64,000 bases of DNA from Aeromonas schubertii (lineage in GTDB: Bacteria > Pseudomonadota > Gammaproteobacteria > Enterobacterales > Aeromonadaceae): contig NZ_CDDB01000028.1 of NCBI RefSeq assembly GCF_000820105.1, positions 62,001 through 126,000 of the forward strand, read 5' to 3'. This document shows, one piece after another, positions 27,580-38,124 of this stretch; positions within the stretch are counted from its first letter, which is position 1, and every line of letters starts with the position of its first letter. The translations under genes and the position numbers were made by a program. The notes beneath the pieces were generated by a model. The model had not been told where the DNA came from and ran no database searches. It worked only from the letters and a program-made list of their open reading frames with translations.

Positions 27580-27780
27580 ATGGCGCGCCATTCCACCTTG
27601 CTGAGTCGGGCCGAAGAGCTGCTCACTCACGATCCCTTCACCCTGGCCGATGCCAAGGCTCTCGAAGAGCTCGAGGAGTTGGCCTCGGGCGAAGAGGGGC
27701 TGCTGATTGCCGAGATCTGGGAGTCGGCCCAGGGCATCGCCGATGATGAGGCCCGGCTCTATATGAGCGGTCTTCGATAA
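27580..27780 (+). CDS. 66-residue helical protein of unknown function, copy 2
   Basis: Paralogue of the gene at 27293, also 66 residues. It has the same HDPFTL-x2-AKALEELEEL core followed by GEEGLLIAEIW, and is more acidic. AGGAGGAGATAACG gives a very strong ribosome site in front of the ATG. It is separated from copy 1 by a terminator and followed by another, so it seems to be a monocistronic unit. Function unknown; the strong translation signals argue that it is a real, well-expressed protein. Confidence 0.7.
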   Translation: MARHSTLLSRAEELLTHDPFTLADAKALEELEELASGEEGLLIAEIWESAQGIADDEARLYMSGLR

Positions 27781-27803
27781 TCGGGCGAGCCATGCCGGAG
27801 TAT

Positions 27804-27833
27804 GACGGTCGCCAGGTGCGACCGTCTTTTTTT
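27804..27833 (+). terminator. Terminator after the second 66-residue gene
   Basis: 9-bp stem GACGGTCGC/GCGACCGTC, loop CAGGT, then seven T. Confidence 0.93.
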
Positions 27834-27834
27834 G

Positions 27835-27866
27835 CCATTGCAATTTGCAATGGCCATTGCAATTTG
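27835..27866. repeat. Palindrome plus direct repeat upstream of the chemoreceptor
   Basis: CCATTGCAA-T-TTGCAATGG (27835-27853) is a palindrome with 9-bp arms. Its left 13 bases, CCATTGCAATTTG, are repeated directly at 27854-27866. It follows the terminator and lies about 100 bases before the chemoreceptor ATG, so it may be an operator for that gene. Confidence 0.6.
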
Positions 27867-27965
27867 GCTCTCCCGGTGCATTCCGGCAAGGGAATTGTGA
27901 CCCGGTAATGGGGTGGCACGCCCTATGCCTGTTCGCTTCGTGCAAGTCACGACAGGGAGCGAGTC

Positions 27966-29549
27966 ATGAGAAACAATCAGCCGGTCACCCAGAAAGAGGT
28001 GCTCTACGGGGATGAAGAGAGCCTCATCTCCACCACCGATCTGGAGAGCCGAATCACCTATGCCAACGAGGCGTTCTGCAAGGTCGCCGGCTTCACCGAG
28101 AAGGAGCTACAGGGGCAGCACCACAACATGGTGCGCCACCCCGACATGCCCAAGCAGGCGTTTGCGGATCTCTGGGAGCATATCAAGGCCGGAAAGAGCT
28201 GGATGGGGCTGGTCAAGAACCGTTGCCAAAATGGTGATCATTACTGGGTAAGCGCCTTCGTGACGCCCATTCGCGACAGTAACGGCAAGGTGATCGAATA
28301 CCAGTCGGTGCGCAGCGCGCCGCGCAGTGAGTGGAAGAGCCGTGCCGAAAAGGTCTATGAGGGGCTTCGTGCAGGCAAGATGCCGAACCTGATGTGTCTC
28401 TCCTGCAGCGCCATCGGTTTGGGGGGGGCCGGGGTCGGGCTCTTGGTGCTGCTGGGGGCCATCGTGGTCGGTGGCCTACCCTGGGCATGGGGGATCCCGC
28501 TGCTCGTCCTCCAGGGGGCGGTGGCCGGATTGCTGCTCCGGTCTCGCCAGCGGTTGGCCAAGGTCAATGCCCTTGCCAGAGAGTATTTCGACAATCCCCT
28601 GATGGAGCATCTCTACACGGGTCAGCGTGACGATCTGAGTGCCGTCGAGCTGGCGCTCATCATGGGCAAGGCCGAGCTGCGCGCCGTGGTGGCTCGCAGC
28701 CAGCAGACCTGTATCAACATACTGCGCTCGGCCGAGCAGGATCAGCGCAATATAGAGGTGATCGCCAGCAACCAGGTGCGCCAGCAGGAGGAGACCAACA
28801 TGGTCGCCACGGCCATGGAGGAGATGAATGCCTCGATCCACGAGGTGGCCAAGAGTGCCAGTGCCTCCAGCAAGATGATCGAAGATACCCAGAGCCTCTT
28901 TGCCGACGGCCATCGCAACCTGAGCGAGACGGTGAACGAAGTCGCGACCCTGGACAGCGAATTGCAGCGCTCCCAGGGGGTGATCCACTCACTGGCGGAG
29001 CAGTGCCGCGCCATCGACACCATAGTGCTGGCTATCAGCGAGATCGCCAACCAGACCAACCTGCTCGCCCTCAATGCGGCCATCGAGGCAGCGCGGGCCG
29101 GGGATCAGGGGCGTGGCTTTGCGGTGGTGGCCGATGAGGTCCGTCAGCTGGCGACGCGAACCCAGAGCTCGACCGGTGAGATCCAGAGCATCATCCACCG
29201 GTTGCAAAGCAGTGCCAGTGAGGCCGAGCATGCCATGCAGGCGGGGTCGGCCCTCTCTTCCGGTTGTCAGTCCAAGGCCAGGGCCAGTGGTGAGCTGCTC
29301 GAGCAGATCAATGCCATGCTGCTGCAGGTCGCGGCCAGCAGCACCCAGATAGCCCAGGCTGTGGATGAGCAGTCTCAGGTCACGACCGACATGAACGATC
29401 GTATCCACACCATCAAGGATCTGGCCGATAACTCGCGCGAACGCAGCACAGACGCGGCGCACGGGATCGATCAACTGGTGGGGCAACTGGGGGATCTGGA
29501 GCGACTGGTGCGCCAGTTTATTCGGGGAAAAGGGCGCCAGAGCGCATAA
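27966..29549 (+). CDS. Aer-like PAS-domain methyl-accepting chemotaxis protein
   Basis: 527-residue energy or redox taxis receptor. An N-terminal PAS domain (about residues 12-120, with [12 protein letters not shown] and [13 protein letters not shown]) resembles the FAD-binding PAS of Aer. A hydrophobic hairpin at 143-193 anchors it in the membrane with no periplasmic sensor. The C-terminal half is the MCP signalling domain, whose tip reads [20 protein letters not shown] near residue 360. No CheR/CheB docking pentapeptide is seen at the C-terminus. GGGAGCGAG precedes the ATG. It is a single-gene unit bounded by terminators. Confidence 0.9.
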   Translation: MRNNQPVTQKEVLYGDEESLISTTDLESRITYANEAFCKVAGFTEKELQGQHHNMVRHPDMPKQAFADLWEHIKAGKSWMGLVKNRCQNGDHYWVSAFVTPIRDSNGKVIEYQSVRSAPRSEWKSRAEKVYEGLRAGKMPNLMCLSCSAIGLGGAGVGLLVLLGAIVVGGLPWAWGIPLLVLQGAVAGLLLRSRQRLAKVNALAREYFDNPLMEHLYTGQRDDLSAVELALIMGKAELRAVVARSQQTCINILRSAEQDQRNIEVIASNQVRQQEETNMVATAMEEMNASIHEVAKSASASSKMIEDTQSLFADGHRNLSETVNEVATLDSELQRSQGVIHSLAEQCRAIDTIVLAISEIANQTNLLALNAAIEAARAGDQGRGFAVVADEVRQLATRTQSSTGEIQSIIHRLQSSASEAEHAMQAGSALSSGCQSKARASGELLEQINAMLLQVAASSTQIAQAVDEQSQVTTDMNDRIHTIKDLADNSRERSTDAAHGIDQLVGQLGDLERLVRQFIRGKGRQSA

Positions 29550-29554
29550 ACAAC

Positions 29555-29585
29555 TCGGGCCCTTTGCGGGCCCGAACTGTTTTTT
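29555..29585. terminator. Terminator between the chemoreceptor gene and ald
   Basis: 8-bp stem TCGGGCCC/GGGCCCGA, loop TTTGC, then ACTGTTTTTT. Strongest for the plus strand; the convergent ald gene ends 5 bases further on. Confidence 0.85.
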
Positions 29586-29589
29586 CGGC

Positions 29590-30705
29590 TTAAGCCAGCA
29601 GCAGATGGGGGTCGGTAAACGCCAGTCCGTGCGCCTCGGCCACCTCCTTACAGGTGAGGCGCCCCTCCAGCACGTTGAGGCCGGCGAGCAGGTGCCGATC
29701 CGCGCGCAGCGCGTCGCGCCACCCCTTATCGGCCAGCTTGATGATGTAGGGCAGGGTGGCGTTGTTGAGGGCAAAGGTCGAGGTGCGAGCGACCGCGCCG
29801 GGCATATTGGCCACGCAGTAGTGAACGACCCCGTCGACGATATAGGTGGGATCTTCGTGGGTGGTGGCGTGGGAGGTCTCCACGCAGCCGCCTTGATCGA
29901 TCGCCACGTCGACGATGGCCGAGCCCGGCTTCATGCGTGCGATGTGCTCTCGGGTGACAAGTTTCGGCGCAGCCGCACCCGGGATCAGCACACCACCAAT
30001 CACCAGATCAGCCGCCAGCACGTGGCGCTCGATGGCTTCTGCGGTGGAGTAGACCACCTTGGCCGCCCCCTGGAATTCGGCGTCGAGACGGCGCAGGGCA
30101 TCGATGCTGCGGTCGAGGATGGTGACATCGGCACGCATGCCGATGGCCATGCGGGCCGCGTTGGAACCCACTACGCCCCCCCCGATCACCACCACCTTGG
30201 CCGGCTCAACACCGGGTACACCACCGAGCAGCATGCCGCTGCCACCGCGAGACTTCTCGAGGGCCTGGGCACCGGCCTGGATCGACATGCGACCGGCCAC
30301 CTCGGACATGGGGGCCAGCAGGGGCAGACCCCCCCTGTCATCGGTCACGGTTTCATAGGCGATACAGATTGCGCCGCTCTCGATCAGCTCCTTGGTCTGG
30401 GGCAGATCCGGGGCCAGATGCAGATAAGTGAAGAGGATTTGACCTTTCCGTAACATGGCGCGTTCCACTGTCTGAGGCTCTTTCACCTTCACGATCATCT
30501 CGCTCTGGCTGAATACCTCGGCAGCGGTTTCCAACACCTCGGCACCGGCGGCCCGATAGTCATCATCGCTAAAGCCGACACCAAGGCCGGCGCGGGTTTC
30601 GACAAAAACCCTATGGCCTCTGGCCGTCAGTTCACGTACACTGGCCGGAACCATGCCTACGCGATATTCATGGTTTTTTATTTCTTTCGGTACGCCGATT
30701 ATCAT
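29590..30705 (-). CDS. ald: Alanine dehydrogenase
   Basis: NAD-dependent enzyme that interconverts L-alanine and pyruvate plus ammonia. The 371-residue protein has the conserved residues K75 (KVKEP) and H96 (YLHLAPD), and the Rossmann motif [18 protein letters not shown]. The ATG at 30705 has GAGGGA before it and is preferred to the ATG 4 codons upstream. It is divergent from lrp across a 151-base gap. Lrp-family regulators often control ald genes, so regulation by the neighbour is likely but not shown. Confidence 0.96.
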   Translation of the reverse strand: MIIGVPKEIKNHEYRVGMVPASVRELTARGHRVFVETRAGLGVGFSDDDYRAAGAEVLETAAEVFSQSEMIVKVKEPQTVERAMLRKGQILFTYLHLAPDLPQTKELIESGAICIAYETVTDDRGGLPLLAPMSEVAGRMSIQAGAQALEKSRGGSGMLLGGVPGVEPAKVVVIGGGVVGSNAARMAIGMRADVTILDRSIDALRRLDAEFQGAAKVVYSTAEAIERHVLAADLVIGGVLIPGAAAPKLVTREHIARMKPGSAIVDVAIDQGGCVETSHATTHEDPTYIVDGVVHYCVANMPGAVARTSTFALNNATLPYIIKLADKGWRDALRADRHLLAGLNVLEGRLTCKEVAEAHGLAFTDPHLLLA

Positions 30706-30783
30706 GTTGTCCCTCACATACGTCGCTGGTGGTTTGTGTTGCCAGATTGTTAAGCAACATTTTGCGCCAAGTATACTGGGGAG

Positions 30784-30812
30784 TTGACAGGATTTGTCAC
30801 TATTATTATAAA
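30784..30812 (+). promoter_or_regulatory. Sigma-70 promoter of lrp
   Basis: TTGACA (30784-30789), a 17-base spacer and TATAAA (30807-30812); near-consensus and 45 bases upstream of the lrp start. Confidence 0.8.
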
Positions 30813-30856
30813 ATCATTGGTGATTCTTACCAAAAAATAGCCAAAGGATGGAATAA

Positions 30857-31348
30857 ATGATGGAAGTTAAGAGTCGACTGAAAGATTTGGACCGGATCGA
30901 CCGCAACATTCTCAATGAACTGCAAAAGGACGGCAGGATCTCGAATGTTGAATTGTCCAAGCGTGTTGGCCTGAGCCCGACCCCCTGTCTTGAGCGTGTC
31001 CGTCGTCTGGAGCGCCAGGGGTACATCGAAGGGTACGCGGCCATTCTCAATCCCCATTTCCTGGATGCCTCTTTGCTGGTCTTCGTCGAGATCACCCTTA
31101 ACCGGGGTGCCCCTGACGTGTTCGAACAGTTCAACAAGGCGGTACAGGTGCTCGAAGAGATCCAGGAGTGCCACCTGGTCTCCGGTGACTTCGACTACCT
31201 GCTCAAGACCCGGGTAAGCGATATGTCTGCTTACCGTCGTCTGCTGGGAGAGACCCTGCTGCGCCTGCCCGGCGTCAACGACACCCGCACCTACGTGGTG
31301 ATGGAAGAGGTCAAGCAGAGTAGCCGGCTGGTGATCAGCACCCGCTGA
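30857..31348 (+). CDS. lrp: Leucine-responsive regulatory protein
   Basis: 163-residue global regulator of amino acid metabolism; octameric, responds to leucine and alanine. The N-terminal helix-turn-helix (ISNVELSKRVGLSPTPCLER, about residues 28-47) and the C-terminal RAM domain are almost the same as enteric Lrp, including QECHLVSGDFDYLLKTRV. AAGGA lies 8 bases before the ATG at 30857; a second ATG follows at once. The order lrp-ftsK-lolA-rarA-serS matches E. coli. Confidence 0.97.
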   Translation: MMEVKSRLKDLDRIDRNILNELQKDGRISNVELSKRVGLSPTPCLERVRRLERQGYIEGYAAILNPHFLDASLLVFVEITLNRGAPDVFEQFNKAVQVLEEIQECHLVSGDFDYLLKTRVSDMSAYRRLLGETLLRLPGVNDTRTYVVMEEVKQSSRLVISTR

Positions 31349-31370
31349 GCAGGGGCGAATGCCACGATGA

Positions 31371-31404
31371 GAAACGAGCGGCCAGTCCGCTCGTTTCTTC
31401 TTCT
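31371..31404 (+). terminator. Terminator after lrp
   Basis: 11-bp stem GAAACGAGCGG/CCGCTCGTTTC, loop CCAGT, then TTCTTCT. Confidence 0.88.
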
Positions 31405-31490
31405 GTCGTCCGCCGGGTGGCTGACAGGGGGGGGGAGTTTCAGTGATACTAGGGCCCCCGGGCATAATGACGAGTACAAGGAGCCGGAGT

Positions 31491-33977
31491 TTGGCCGTCA
31501 AACCTCATATTTTCACTCCCCTTTCAGGCATGGCGCGCATTGGTGAAGCCCTTCTCATCGCCGTGACTATCGGGGCGGCGTTTCTCATGCTGGCACTCAT
31601 CAGCTACAACCCGGCCGACCCCGGCTGGTCCCAGACTGCCTGGGAGGGAGAGGTGCACAATCTTGCCGGTACCACCGGTGCCTGGGCGGCCGATATCACC
31701 ATGTTTACCTTCGGTGCCTTCGCCTATCTGGTCCCCTTCCTGGTGGTGCTGCTGGGCTGGAGCCTGCTTTGGAAGCCCAAGCGCCTGCTTGATGTGGATT
31801 ACCTCACCCTGGGTGTTCGCATCATCGGCTTCATCCTGACCGTGCTCGGGATGTCGGCCATCGCCAGCATGAACTTCAACGATCTGCACAACTTCTCTGC
31901 CGGCGGGACCGTGGGAGATGTGATTGTCGGTGCCGTGATCCCCCTCTTTGGACGGGTCGGGGCCAACCTGATGCTGATCTGCTTCGTGGCCACCGGCATC
32001 ACCCTCTTCACCGGCATGTCCTGGCTCACTATCGTCGAGCGGATCGGGGCCGCCGCCATTGGCAGCGTCACCGGTATCTACACCTTCCCCATGAAGCTGG
32101 GGCAGTGGCTGACCGGTGGCTGGCGCCGTGACCCCCGCGAGGAGGGGCCCGATCCCCTGCTCGATGCCGGTGGCGTTACCCTGACCCCGGAGGACGAGCA
32201 AGAACTGGCCCCCGTCATGAATCTGCCGCGGGCCAGCGCATCCAAGCGTCGCAAGGCCGAGGTGTTGCCCGAGCTCGACGAGGATACCTTCCAGTTTGAC
32301 CCCGACTTCGATGATGACGAAGAGGGGATCCCTGCTCGCAAGGTAGCGCCCAAGGCGCTCGAGATGGATGATGACGCCTTCGACGAGGAGCTGGATCTGC
32401 CCTGGGCCGGTGAAGCCGAAGCGCCGGCCGCCGCAGCGCCCCAGCGGGCCTCTGTGCTCAAGCCCAAACCGAAACGTCCGGCCAATATGGCGCCGCTGCC
32501 TTCGCTGGAGCTGCTCGACCGACCGCCGGCGCGCACTCAATCCATGAGCAACGACGAGCTCGAGCGCATGGCTCGCCTGGTCGAGGCCAAGCTCGCCGAT
32601 TACAACGTGCAGGCCAAGGTGGTCGGGGTTTATCCGGGCCCGGTCATCACCCGGTTTGAGCTCGATCTCGCCCCCGGCATGAAGGCGAGCAAGATCACCA
32701 ACCTGTCGCGGGATCTCGCCCGCTCTCTGTCGGCCAGCAGTGTGCGCGTGGTCGAAGTGATCCCCGGCAAGACCTTCGTGGGCCTCGAGCTACCCAACCG
32801 GGTGCGCCAGACCGTCTACCTGCGCGAAGTGCTTGATTGCCCGGGCTTTAGCGAGACCGATAACCCGCTCACCATGGTGCTCGGGCAGGACATCGCCGGC
32901 TCCCCTGTGGTGGTCAACCTCGGCAAGATGCCTCATCTCTTGGTCGCCGGTACCACAGGCTCGGGTAAGTCGGTGGGGGTCAACACCATGATCCTCTCCA
33001 TGCTCTACAAGGCCTCGCCGGATGAGCTGCGCTTTATCATGATCGACCCCAAGATGCTGGAGTTGTCGGTCTACGAAGGCATCCCACACCTGCTCACCGA
33101 GGTGGTGACCGACATGAAGGATGCCGCCAACGCCTTGCGCTGGTGCGTGGGGGAGATGGAGCGTCGCTACAAGCTGATGTCGGCGGTCGGGGTGCGTAAC
33201 CTCAAGGGTTACAACGCCAAGGTGCAGGCCGCCATCGACGAGGGCGATCCCTTGCTCGATCCCCTGTGGCGCCCGGGCGACTCCATGGATGAGATGCCTC
33301 CCGAGCTCGAGAAGCTGCCCCATATCGTGGTCGTGGTCGACGAGTTTGCCGACATGATGATGATCGTCGGCAAGAAGGTCGAAGAGCTCATCGCCCGTAT
33401 CGCCCAGAAGGCGCGGGCCGCGGGTATTCACCTTATCCTCGCCACCCAGCGTCCGTCGGTGGATGTGATCACCGGCCTCATCAAGGCCAATATCCCGACC
33501 CGGATCTCGTTCCAGGTGTCGAGCAAGATAGACTCGCGCACCATCCTGGATCAGGGCGGAGCCGAATCCCTGCTCGGCATGGGTGACATGCTCTACATGC
33601 CGGCCGGCACCTCGGACCCGGTGCGGGTGCACGGTGCCTTCGTCGACGACCACGAGGTTCACAAGGTAGTGGCCGACTGGAAACTGCGCGGCGAGCCCAA
33701 CTATATCGACGAGATCCTCGCCGGCGAGAGCAGTGAGGGCGGCAGTGGCGAATATGGTGGCGAAGGGGATGACGAGCTCGACCCCCTGTTTGACGAGGCG
33801 GTGGCTTTCGTGGTGGAGTCCCGTCGTGGCTCGACCTCCAGCATCCAGCGCAAGTTCAAGATCGGTTATAACCGGGCCGCCCGCATCATCGATCAGATGC
33901 AGGATCAGGGCATCGTCAGTGCCCCCGGCAGCAACGGCCAGCGCGATGTGTTGGCACCGGCACCCATGCGTGATTAA
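31491..33977 (+). CDS. ftsK: DNA translocase FtsK
   Basis: Septal DNA pump that clears the chromosome terminus and activates XerCD at dif. The protein has about 828 residues: four membrane helices within about 15-180, an acidic linker to about 345, the RecA-like motor with Walker [12 protein letters not shown] near 486, and the gamma winged helix near 766-823 that reads KOPS. The linker is much shorter than in E. coli FtsK (about 1,300 residues in total). The start is probably TTG at 31491: AAGGAG is 7 bases upstream, whereas the in-frame ATG at 31467 and GTG at 31443 lack a ribosome site. Confidence 0.93.
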   Translation: MAVKPHIFTPLSGMARIGEALLIAVTIGAAFLMLALISYNPADPGWSQTAWEGEVHNLAGTTGAWAADITMFTFGAFAYLVPFLVVLLGWSLLWKPKRLLDVDYLTLGVRIIGFILTVLGMSAIASMNFNDLHNFSAGGTVGDVIVGAVIPLFGRVGANLMLICFVATGITLFTGMSWLTIVERIGAAAIGSVTGIYTFPMKLGQWLTGGWRRDPREEGPDPLLDAGGVTLTPEDEQELAPVMNLPRASASKRRKAEVLPELDEDTFQFDPDFDDDEEGIPARKVAPKALEMDDDAFDEELDLPWAGEAEAPAAAAPQRASVLKPKPKRPANMAPLPSLELLDRPPARTQSMSNDELERMARLVEAKLADYNVQAKVVGVYPGPVITRFELDLAPGMKASKITNLSRDLARSLSASSVRVVEVIPGKTFVGLELPNRVRQTVYLREVLDCPGFSETDNPLTMVLGQDIAGSPVVVNLGKMPHLLVAGTTGSGKSVGVNTMILSMLYKASPDELRFIMIDPKMLELSVYEGIPHLLTEVVTDMKDAANALRWCVGEMERRYKLMSAVGVRNLKGYNAKVQAAIDEGDPLLDPLWRPGDSMDEMPPELEKLPHIVVVVDEFADMMMIVGKKVEELIARIAQKARAAGIHLILATQRPSVDVITGLIKANIPTRISFQVSSKIDSRTILDQGGAESLLGMGDMLYMPAGTSDPVRVHGAFVDDHEVHKVVADWKLRGEPNYIDEILAGESSEGGSGEYGGEGDDELDPLFDEAVAFVVESRRGSTSSIQRKFKIGYNRAARIIDQMQDQGIVSAPGSNGQRDVLAPAPMRD

Positions 33978-34022
33978 TGAGACGGCCAGCCCGGTGGCTG
34001 GCCCACTAACAGAGAGAATGCG

Positions 34023-34634
34023 ATGAAAAAAGCCGTAGTCTTAGGAGCCCTGCTGCTCGCCTGCAGCCAGGCCTGGGCCGCCGGGGCGGCCGACCAGCTC
34101 AAGCAGAAGCTGGCCGGGGTCAAGCTCTTCTCCGCCCAGTTCGAGCAGACCGTGTATGACGTCAAGGGGCGAGAGCTACAGAAGGCGGGCGGTACCCTGA
34201 CCGTTTCCCGTCCCAACCGTTTTAATTGGCATACCACCTCGCCGGACGAGAGCCTGATCGTCTCCGACGGCAAGGATGTCTGGCTGTGGGATCCCTTCGT
34301 CGAGCAGGCCACCGCCATGAGCCTCAAGGATGCGGTGCTCAATACCCCCTTCATCCTCATCTCGGGCACCGACGACCGTTTCTGGAAGAACTACGACGTG
34401 ACCCGTGAGGGGGATGTCTTCACCGTCACCAGTCGCAATCAGAGCGAGCTCATCGCCTCGTTTCGGGTGACCTTTGATCGGCAGGACAACATCAGCCGCT
34501 TCGATGTGAAGGAGGCCCAGGGCCAGTGGAGCGAGTTTCGCTTAAGCCACTTCAACCGTCAGCCTGTGCTCAAGGGCAACGAGTTTATCTTTACCCTGCC
34601 CAAGGGCGCCGAGCTCGACGATCAGCGTCGCTGA
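34023..34634 (+). CDS. lolA: Outer-membrane lipoprotein carrier LolA
   Basis: Periplasmic chaperone that carries lipoproteins from LolCDE to LolB. 203 residues, signal peptide of about 19 (ending SQAWA), then the LolA fold with [11 protein letters not shown] and [27 protein letters not shown] ribosome site precedes the ATG. Only 7 bases separate it from rarA, so they are probably co-transcribed with ftsK. Confidence 0.95.
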   Translation: MKKAVVLGALLLACSQAWAAGAADQLKQKLAGVKLFSAQFEQTVYDVKGRELQKAGGTLTVSRPNRFNWHTTSPDESLIVSDGKDVWLWDPFVEQATAMSLKDAVLNTPFILISGTDDRFWKNYDVTREGDVFTVTSRNQSELIASFRVTFDRQDNISRFDVKEAQGQWSEFRLSHFNRQPVLKGNEFIFTLPKGAELDDQRR

Positions 34635-34641
34635 GGCGCCC

Positions 34642-35979
34642 ATGAGTAACCTCTCCCTCGATTTTTCCTCCGATTTTCGTCCCCTGGCCGCACGGATGCG
34701 GCCTGAGACCCTCGAGCAGTACATTGGCCAGCGCCATATCCTCGGCCCCGACAAGCCCCTGCACAAGGCTATCCGTGCCGGCCACTGTCACTCCATGATC
34801 CTCTGGGGCCCCCCCGGCACCGGCAAGACCACCCTGGCCGAGCTGGTTGCGCGTTACTGCAGCGCCGAGGTGGAGCGGGTCTCGGCGGTCACCTCCGGTA
34901 TCAAGGAGGTGCGGGCCGCCATCGACAAGGCCAAGGAGAACGGCTGGCGCGGGGTGCGCACCATCCTCTTCGTGGATGAGGTGCACCGCTTCAACAAGAG
35001 TCAGCAGGATGTCTTCCTGCCCCACATCGAAGACGGCACCATCACCTTCATCGGTGCCACCACCGAGAATCCCTCGTTCGAGCTCAACAACGCCCTGCTC
35101 TCCCGCGCCCGGGTCTATCTGCTCAAGCGGCTGGAGGAGGAGGATATTCTGGCCATGATCGAGCAGGCCCTGAGCGATCCGCGCGGCCTGAACGACTCCG
35201 CCCTCACCTTCGCCCCCGGGGCCAAGGAGGCGCTGGCCCGGGTGGTGGACGGGGATGGCCGCAAGGCCCTCAACTACCTGGAGCTGCTGGCCGACATGGC
35301 CGAGCCGGGTGAAGGGGGAAACAAGGTGATCGACGCCACCCTGCTCTCTGCCGTGGTGGGGGAGCACATCGCCCGCTTCGATAACCGGGGCGATCACTTC
35401 TATGACCTCATCTCGGCGGTGCACAAGTCCATCCGCGGCTCGGCCCCCGATGCGGCCCTCTATTGGTATGCCCGCATGGTGAGCGCCGGCTGCGATCCCC
35501 TCTACATCGCCCGGCGCCTGCTGGCGATTGCCTCGGAGGACGTGGGCAACGCCGATCCGCGCGCCATGCAGGTGGCCCTGTCGGCCTGGGACTGCTTCCA
35601 TCGGGTGGGGCCGGCGGAAGGGGAGCGCGCCATCGCCCAGGCGATTGTCTATCTGGCCTGCGCCCCCAAGAGCAACGCCGTCTACACCGCCTGGAAGGCG
35701 GCACTCGGCGATGCGAAGTCCCAGCCCGACTTCGAGGTGCCGCCGCACCTTCGCAATGCCCCGACCAGGTTGATGAGTGAGCTGGGCTATGGGGCCGAGT
35801 ATCGCTACGCCCACGACGAGCCGGGTGCTTACGCCGCCGGGGAGGAGTATTTCCCACCCGAGCTGGCCGGTCGGCGTTACTACCAGCCGAGCGATCGCGG
35901 GATGGAGATCAAGATTTCGCAAAAACTCGATTACTTGCGGGATCTGGATGCACAAAGTTCGCGCAAACGCGGCAAATAG
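34642..35979 (+). CDS. rarA: Replication-associated AAA+ ATPase RarA (MgsA)
   Basis: Acts at stalled replication forks and interacts with SSB. The 445-residue protein has Walker [14 protein letters not shown] near residues 54-66, Walker [16 protein letters not shown], sensor [12 protein letters not shown], and the C-terminal tetramerisation region with [16 protein letters not shown]. Located between lolA and serS, as in enterics. Confidence 0.96.
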   Translation: MSNLSLDFSSDFRPLAARMRPETLEQYIGQRHILGPDKPLHKAIRAGHCHSMILWGPPGTGKTTLAELVARYCSAEVERVSAVTSGIKEVRAAIDKAKENGWRGVRTILFVDEVHRFNKSQQDVFLPHIEDGTITFIGATTENPSFELNNALLSRARVYLLKRLEEEDILAMIEQALSDPRGLNDSALTFAPGAKEALARVVDGDGRKALNYLELLADMAEPGEGGNKVIDATLLSAVVGEHIARFDNRGDHFYDLISAVHKSIRGSAPDAALYWYARMVSAGCDPLYIARRLLAIASEDVGNADPRAMQVALSAWDCFHRVGPAEGERAIAQAIVYLACAPKSNAVYTAWKAALGDAKSQPDFEVPPHLRNAPTRLMSELGYGAEYRYAHDEPGAYAAGEEYFPPELAGRRYYQPSDRGMEIKISQKLDYLRDLDAQSSRKRGK

Positions 35980-36006
35980 CCGCTGTTCGGGTAAGGTTGC
36001 TGCTGA

Positions 36007-37425
<1,419 letters not shown>

Positions 37426-37443
37426 TCCCGCAGGCGCTGATCA

Positions 37444-37477
37444 CAAGGCCATGGCTCTGCCATGGCCTTGTTCGTTT
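37444..37477 (+). terminator. Terminator after serS
   Basis: 12-bp stem CAAGGCCATGGC/GCCATGGCCTTG with a TCT loop, then TTCGTTTT. Confidence 0.88.
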
Positions 37478-37484
37478 TAGCCGC

Positions 37485-37500
37485 TGTCAATCGTTTTCGT
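37485..37500. promoter_or_regulatory. PurR-box-like site 1
   Basis: TGTCAATCGTTTTCGT resembles the PurR operator ACGCAAACGTTTTCGT with four mismatches, mostly in the left arm. It lies between the serS terminator and a hairpin upstream of cvpA. Confidence 0.35.
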
Positions 37501-37505
37501 ATGGA

Positions 37506-37533
37506 AAAAAAGAGCGCTAACAGGCGCTTTTTT
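37506..37533 (+). terminator. Terminator-like hairpin upstream of cvpA
   Basis: A-rich stretch, AGCGC stem with a GCGCT partner (37511-37527), then six T. It could end transcripts from serS or act within the cvpA leader. Confidence 0.5.
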
Positions 37534-37562
37534 GGTCATTTAACACATTTTTATCAAGCAAT

Positions 37563-37578
37563 GCGCAATCGTTTTTGT
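37563..37578. promoter_or_regulatory. PurR-box-like site 2, upstream of cvpA-purF
   Basis: GCGCAATCGTTTTTGT matches the PurR operator pattern with three mismatches and keeps the central CG. Its position, about 40 bases before cvpA, is like the known PurR site of the enteric cvpA-purF operon. Confidence 0.6.
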
Positions 37579-37614
37579 TAGACTGCGCCGCAATTTGGAA
37601 GGACATCCGTTTCT

Positions 37615-38106
37615 ATGGTCTGGATTGATTACGCCATCCTCGGCATCATCGGTTTCTCCGCCCTCATCAGCCTGGTGCGCGGCTTCGTCAAGGAGGCCAT
37701 GTCGCTCGTCACCTGGTTTGTCGCCTTCTTCATCGCCAGCCGTTTCTATCCCGATCTCGCCGTCTACTTCACCGCCTTCTCCGATGCCATCATCCGCAAT
37801 GGTCTGGCTATTGCAGCCCTGTTCGTGGCGACCCTGATCCTGGGTGGCGTGGTGAACTATGTGGTGGGCTTGCTGGTCGAAAAGACCGGACTCTCCGGCA
37901 CCGACCGGGTGCTCGGCGTCTGTTTCGGCGCGATCCGCGGGGTGCTGATCGTCAGCGCCCTGCTCTTTTTTATGGATACCTTTACCAGCCTCTCCCAGAC
38001 ACCCTGGTGGCAGGCGTCGAGGCTGGTGCCCGAGTTCGGGCTGGTGATCCAGTGGTTCTTTGATTTCATGCAGAACTCATCGAGTTTTCTTAAACAGGTA
38101 ACCTGA
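37615..38106 (+). CDS. cvpA: CvpA-family membrane protein
   Basis: 163-residue inner-membrane protein with four hydrophobic helices. In E. coli CvpA is needed for colicin V production and is linked to envelope tolerance; its molecular role is unclear. Typical sequence includes WIDYAILGIIGFSALISLVRGF at the start. It is followed after 18 bases by purF, the conserved pair. AAGGA lies before the ATG. Confidence 0.93.
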   Translation: MVWIDYAILGIIGFSALISLVRGFVKEAMSLVTWFVAFFIASRFYPDLAVYFTAFSDAIIRNGLAIAALFVATLILGGVVNYVVGLLVEKTGLSGTDRVLGVCFGAIRGVLIVSALLFFMDTFTSLSQTPWWQASRLVPEFGLVIQWFFDFMQNSSSFLKQVT

Positions 38107-38124
38107 CTTCGAGGTAGCAAGGAC

